From positions 436,759 to 500,758 of the forward strand of contig CADCKQ010000001.1 of assembly GCA_902802045.1 (NCBI GenBank): a stretch of 64,000 nt of DNA, in the 5' to 3' direction. Below the pieces are notes generated by a model that saw only the letters and a program-made list of their open reading frames with translations, had not been told where the DNA came from and made no database searches. This document shows, piece by piece, positions 60,895 to 64,000 of this stretch; within the stretch, counting starts at the first letter, position 1; the number at the start of each line of letters is the position of its first letter. This DNA is from Oscillospiraceae bacterium (GTDB lineage: Bacteria; Bacillota; Clostridia; Oscillospirales; Oscillospiraceae). The position numbers and the translations under genes are program-made.

Positions 60895-61770
60895 ATGAAA
60901 GACAAACTGATGGAAGAAGATAGCTTCTTCTATGGGAAAAAGGCAGTCAAAGTATTCTTTATACTTGTCATCATTTTGTCGGCAGGAACAGAAGCGGCAT
61001 ATTGTCTTGGAGCGCCCGGGTGGCTCGTTGCGGTACTTATGTGGATCCCTGCCTTGTCGGCCATTATTGCTGCAATTATTTCAATAAAAGAGAAGAACGA
61101 AGCTATTACGATAAGAAAGCTGTTTTCCGGGATAGGAATAAGAAAGTGCAATGTGCTTTATATTGTTTTGGGAATAATCATACCTCTTATTTATCTTCTC
61201 ATACCATATATGGTCTACTGGCATATATACCCTGATAATTTTGCATATACCGGCGTCGCCTTTTCTCTGATAATGAAAGACCTGGTGCTGTATACGATCG
61301 TCAGCGTCATTATCGGTCTGCTCACTGCAACAGGAGAAGAACTCGGCTGGAGAGGATTCATGCTGCCGGCCCTTTTGGAACGCTTCGGGCTAAAAAAAGC
61401 ATTGCTCCTGTCAGGGCTTATCTGGTGCCTCTGGCATTTCCCGCTACTCATCTGGGGAGGATATATGGACGATTCCGTTTTATGGTACAGGCTTATCGCT
61501 TTTGTCCTCTGTATCTTCCCGGTCGGCGTTATAGCAGGCCTTCTCGCCATAAAAAGCGGCAGTGTTTGGCCTGCTGCCTTCCTGCATGCTGCGCACAATG
61601 CCTACGATCAGTCGGTATTCGGGATCATTACCCGCGGCGACAATATGATGTACTATGTAAGTGAGACAGGTATACTGACTATTGTTTGCGCCTGGATTAT
61701 CGCGGCCATACTGTATGCTGCATACTCCAAAGCGAAAATCATACATAAAGAAAACGGCAATGACGGATAA
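60895..61770 (+). CDS. CPBP-family intramembrane metalloprotease homologue
   Basis: This protein of about 291 residues is polytopic (about 7-8 helices). It carries the CPBP/Abi motifs EELGWRGFMLPALLERFG (about 145-162; EExxxR), HFPLLIW (about 185) and HAAHNAYD (about 230; HxxxN). Members cleave prenylated or membrane proteins or mediate bacteriocin self-immunity; catalytic residues appear complete. ATG 60895 has GAGGTAAG upstream; a longer frame from 60808 has no ribosome site. It lies 37 bp after the ABC remnant. Confidence 0.9.
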   Translation: MKDKLMEEDSFFYGKKAVKVFFILVIILSAGTEAAYCLGAPGWLVAVLMWIPALSAIIAAIISIKEKNEAITIRKLFSGIGIRKCNVLYIVLGIIIPLIYLLIPYMVYWHIYPDNFAYTGVAFSLIMKDLVLYTIVSVIIGLLTATGEELGWRGFMLPALLERFGLKKALLLSGLIWCLWHFPLLIWGGYMDDSVLWYRLIAFVLCIFPVGVIAGLLAIKSGSVWPAAFLHAAHNAYDQSVFGIITRGDNMMYYVSETGILTIVCAWIIAAILYAAYSKAKIIHKENGNDG

Positions 61771-61782
61771 AAATATATAAAA

Positions 61783-62331
61783 ATGAAATATGAACGCAAT
61801 TTAATACTGAAAAACGGTAAGAGCTGCCTTCTGAGGAGCGCCGGCCCGGCAGACGCCGAAGCTCTGCTTGGGACTTTTATACGTACTCACGAAGAGACAG
61901 ATTATCTCCTGACTTATCCTGAGGAGAACGGGCATACAACAGAAGAAGAACAAAAGTTCCTTGAAGGACTGGAAAATGATGACAAAGGGATAGAGATCCT
62001 TGCTTTTGTTGACGGGAAAGCCGTCGGGAGCGCAGGGATAAACCGTGTTGGCGCGAAAGAGAAGATCCGCCACAGGGCAGAATTCGGGATAAGCGTTGAA
62101 AAGGCATACTGGCATCTCGGAATCGGAAGAGCACTGACGGAAGCCTGTATCGGTTGCGCTAAGGAGGCAGGCTATTCACAGATGGAACTTGAGGTCGTAT
62201 CTGAAAACAGGGCGGCGATCTCTCTTTATGAAAGCGTCGGATTTAAGGAATACGGAAGAAATCCCAAAGGGTTCCGTTCCAGAATCACGCTCTGGCAGGA
62301 ACTTGTGCTTATGCGGCTTGAGCTGGAATAA
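61783..62331 (+). CDS. GNAT-family N-acetyltransferase
   Basis: This 182-residue acetyltransferase has the acetyl-CoA loop HLGIGRALTEACIGCAKE (about 112-129; R/QxxGxG/A pattern), a preceding HRAEFGISVEKAYW strand and the C-terminal SENRAAISLYESVGFKEYGR. The start ATG 61783 has no clear ribosome site (AT-rich leader). The substrate is unknown. It lies 12 bp after the CPBP gene and may be co-transcribed. Confidence 0.9.
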   Translation: MKYERNLILKNGKSCLLRSAGPADAEALLGTFIRTHEETDYLLTYPEENGHTTEEEQKFLEGLENDDKGIEILAFVDGKAVGSAGINRVGAKEKIRHRAEFGISVEKAYWHLGIGRALTEACIGCAKEAGYSQMELEVVSENRAAISLYESVGFKEYGRNPKGFRSRITLWQELVLMRLELE

Positions 62332-62374
62332 AACCGGCTTTATAAAGTAATGACCCTGAAAAAGGAGGATCGAT

Positions 62375-63067
62375 ATGGAAAAAAGCGGGATAGTCGGGAA
62401 GCTTTTTCAAATGCGGGATGAGAAATATGCCGCCTTGCAGGTGAAGATCCTTCCGACAGTTGGGAAGGATCGTATAATAGGAGTGAGAACTCCCGAACTT
62501 CGGGCCTTTGCGAAGGATCTGTTCAGGGAGGAGGAAACAGAGTCGTTTCTCAGAGAGCTTCCGCACCGGTACTTTGATGAAGACCAGCTCCATGCATTTG
62601 TGATCTCGCAGGAGAAGGATTTCGATAAATGCATTGCCGAAACGGAAGCGTTTCTCCCGTTCATAGACAATTGGGCCACCTGCGACCAGCTTTCACCGAA
62701 GGCATTCAAGAATAAGCCGCAAAAACTGCTTCCGTATATACGGAAATGGATCGGATCGGAACATGTCTATACTGTCCGTTTTGCCATAGGAATGCTTATG
62801 CAGCACTTCCTTGACGGCAATTTTTCTCCCGAATATCCGGAGATGGTGGCCGGAGCAAGATCGGAAGAATACTATGTCAATATGATGAGAGCCTGGTATT
62901 TTGCCACGGCGCTTGCCAAACAGTATGATTCCGTAATCCCGTATCTGGAAGGGAATAAGCTGGATACCTGGACCCATAACAAGACTATTCAGAAAAGCAT
63001 AGAGAGCTTCAGGATAACGGATGAGCAGAAAGAGTACCTGAGAACCTTGAAAATCGGGAAAAAGTAG
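62375..63067 (+). CDS. DNA alkylation repair protein, AlkD-like
   Basis: This 230-residue all-helical HEAT-like repeat protein resembles AlkD, a DNA glycosylase that removes cationic alkylated bases without flipping. Seen motifs are VGKDRIIGVRTPELRAFAK (about 29-47), the key DNWATCDQLSPK segment (about 97-108; WxTxD) and IRKWIGSEHVYTVRFAIGMLMQHF. GGAGG lies upstream of ATG. It sits in a run of small stress and modification genes. Confidence 0.92.
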   Translation: MEKSGIVGKLFQMRDEKYAALQVKILPTVGKDRIIGVRTPELRAFAKDLFREEETESFLRELPHRYFDEDQLHAFVISQEKDFDKCIAETEAFLPFIDNWATCDQLSPKAFKNKPQKLLPYIRKWIGSEHVYTVRFAIGMLMQHFLDGNFSPEYPEMVAGARSEEYYVNMMRAWYFATALAKQYDSVIPYLEGNKLDTWTHNKTIQKSIESFRITDEQKEYLRTLKIGKK

Positions 63068-63082
63068 TGACAGGGGAAGATC

Positions 63083-63655
63083 ATGGAACATAAAGGAACA
63101 AAGACGATCGAAACGGAGCGCCTTGTGCTGCGGCCGTTTAAAGCGGACGACGCGGGACCGATGTACAGGAACTGGGCCTCCGATCCCGAGGTTACAAAGT
63201 ATCTGACATGGCCCGCGCACAGCAGCGTGGAAGTCTCGGAGCATGTCATTGCGGACTGGACAGAACAGCTGAAGGATCCGGCGTTTTACCAGTGGGCGAT
63301 CGAACTGAAGGAGATCAAAGAACCCGTAGGCAGTATCAGCGTTGTAAGGATCGATGAGCAGACAGAGTCGTTTGATGTCGGCTACTGCATCGGAAGAAAA
63401 TGGTGGCACAACGGCATTACCCCGGAAGCGCTTAGCGCCGTTATCGCTTTTCTGTTTGACCAGGTCCATGTAAGGTGTGTCAGAGCCTGCCATGATACGA
63501 ACAATCCGAATTCCGGCAAAGTCATGATAAAAAGCGGAATGAAGTACGACGGATTGCGGCGGCAGGCGGGCGTAAACAATCAGGGGATCATAGATGAAGC
63601 CTGGTATTCGATCCTCAGATCGGAATATGAGAACGGGAAATCACAATACCAATGA
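63083..63655 (+). CDS. GNAT acetyltransferase, RimJ/RimL type
   Basis: This 190-residue acetyltransferase begins MEHKGTKTIETERLVLRPFKADDAG, the standard RimJ-like start. The core has WAIELKEIKEPVGSIS, VGYCIGRKWWHNGITPEALSA (acetyl-CoA site, about 95-113) and ACHDTNNPNSGKVMIKSGM. The substrate (ribosomal protein N-terminus, antibiotic or small molecule) cannot be read. AGGGGAAG precedes ATG. Confidence 0.92.
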   Translation: MEHKGTKTIETERLVLRPFKADDAGPMYRNWASDPEVTKYLTWPAHSSVEVSEHVIADWTEQLKDPAFYQWAIELKEIKEPVGSISVVRIDEQTESFDVGYCIGRKWWHNGITPEALSAVIAFLFDQVHVRCVRACHDTNNPNSGKVMIKSGMKYDGLRRQAGVNNQGIIDEAWYSILRSEYENGKSQYQ

Positions 63656-63670
63656 GACTGGAGATATAAA

Positions 63671-64000
63671 ATGAAAAAAACCGTATTGCTGCTTGCGCTG
63701 GTCCTCCTGCTTTCGGGTTGCGGAAAAGCGGCGGAAAAAACAGAAGACGCGAATACCGGAGCCGAGACCGCGTACATGGAGTTCCTGAGCGGAAGATCAT
63801 CCGTTACGACAGCCGAATGCTTCAGGGATGACGATCAGGAATACAATCAGGACGGGCTGGCGTTCGGTACATACACGATCGGGGAGATGAGATCCGCGAT
63901 CGCAGAGTATGAAATGAGCGAACCGGCTGTAAAATACACTTTCTTCGATTTCGGAAATGACGGCACTGAGGAGCTTATTATTAAATTTGAGAGCGTTGAT
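63671..64000 (+). CDS. Lipoprotein, partial
   Basis: An open frame from ATG 63671 runs off the window (at least 110 residues). MKKTVLLLALVLLLSGCGK has a lipobox (LLSGC), so the protein should be a membrane-anchored lipoprotein with a low-complexity linker (AAEKTEDANTGAE) and then a small soluble domain starting EYMEFLSGRSS-like (AYMEFLSGRS). The function is unknown. A GGAGAT site is upstream. Confidence 0.85.
   Translation, partial: MKKTVLLLALVLLLSGCGKAAEKTEDANTGAETAYMEFLSGRSSVTTAECFRDDDQEYNQDGLAFGTYTIGEMRSAIAEYEMSEPAVKYTFFDFGNDGTEELIIKFESVD

Overview
The window comes from the replication-origin region of a low-to-mid GC Gram-positive bacterium, most likely a gut-type anaerobe of the class Clostridia. 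The order parA-parB-serS-dnaA-dnaN-S4 protein-recF-remB-gyrB-gyrA, a one-chain pyruvate:ferredoxin oxidoreductase, sortases with LPxTG-type surface proteins, GlgC/GlgD pairing and TTGACA/TATAAT promoters with AGGAGG ribosome sites all support this. I see no rRNA, tRNA, CRISPR array, insertion sequence or integrase.

Left part (1-23.4 kb), surface and export. A partial secreted protein and an MFS sugar-type transporter (minus strand) face a glycerophosphodiesterase and a Pro/Thr-linker membrane protein (plus strand). Next is a sortase-assembled pilus operon read on the minus strand from about 15.3 to 3.9 kb: small coiled-coil protein, signal peptidase I, 1947-residue LPMTG adhesin (tip candidate), LPSTG backbone pilin, hairpin, class C sortase, LPQTG minor pilin and a second sortase. 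A class B sortase (plus) follows. It converges, across a 340-bp spacer full of GTGACAGGT palindromes, on a roughly 2230-residue VWA/CnaB adhesin gene. That gene is broken by two exact tandem duplications (47 bp and 5 bp).

Middle part (23.6-47.6 kb), core and origin. The pyruvate:ferredoxin oxidoreductase and rpsT genes run leftward. Two parS sites lie between rpsT and parA. Rightward run parA, parB, serS, dnaA, an AT-rich candidate oriC, dnaN, an S4 protein, recF, remB, gyrB, gyrA, rnhA, an ABC exporter, mfd and a parvulin-type foldase. The strand switch at about 27.7 kb fits a bidirectional origin, with genes mostly co-directional with the forks. A second membrane-anchored SurA-like protein and prfB lie on the minus strand.

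Right part (48.9-64 kb). prs-pth-glgC-glgD-glgP and a PfkB (pseudouridine-kinase-like) gene form a tight run linking nucleotide precursor supply, translation recycling and glycogen turnover. A WYL-domain regulator diverges from a RepA-like RecA-fold ATPase, whose 3' end and downstream spacer carry 9-bp-phased GTGAC repeats resembling iterons. This ATPase-plus-repeats unit is the best candidate for an undescribed element. The rest is accessory: two FMN-barrel proteins, an autoregulated TetR gene followed by an ABC ATPase cut off just after its Walker A, a CPBP membrane protease homologue, two GNAT acetyltransferases, an AlkD-type DNA repair protein and a partial lipoprotein.

All calls rest on reading the sequence and on recalled family motifs. 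No database search or structure prediction was run.
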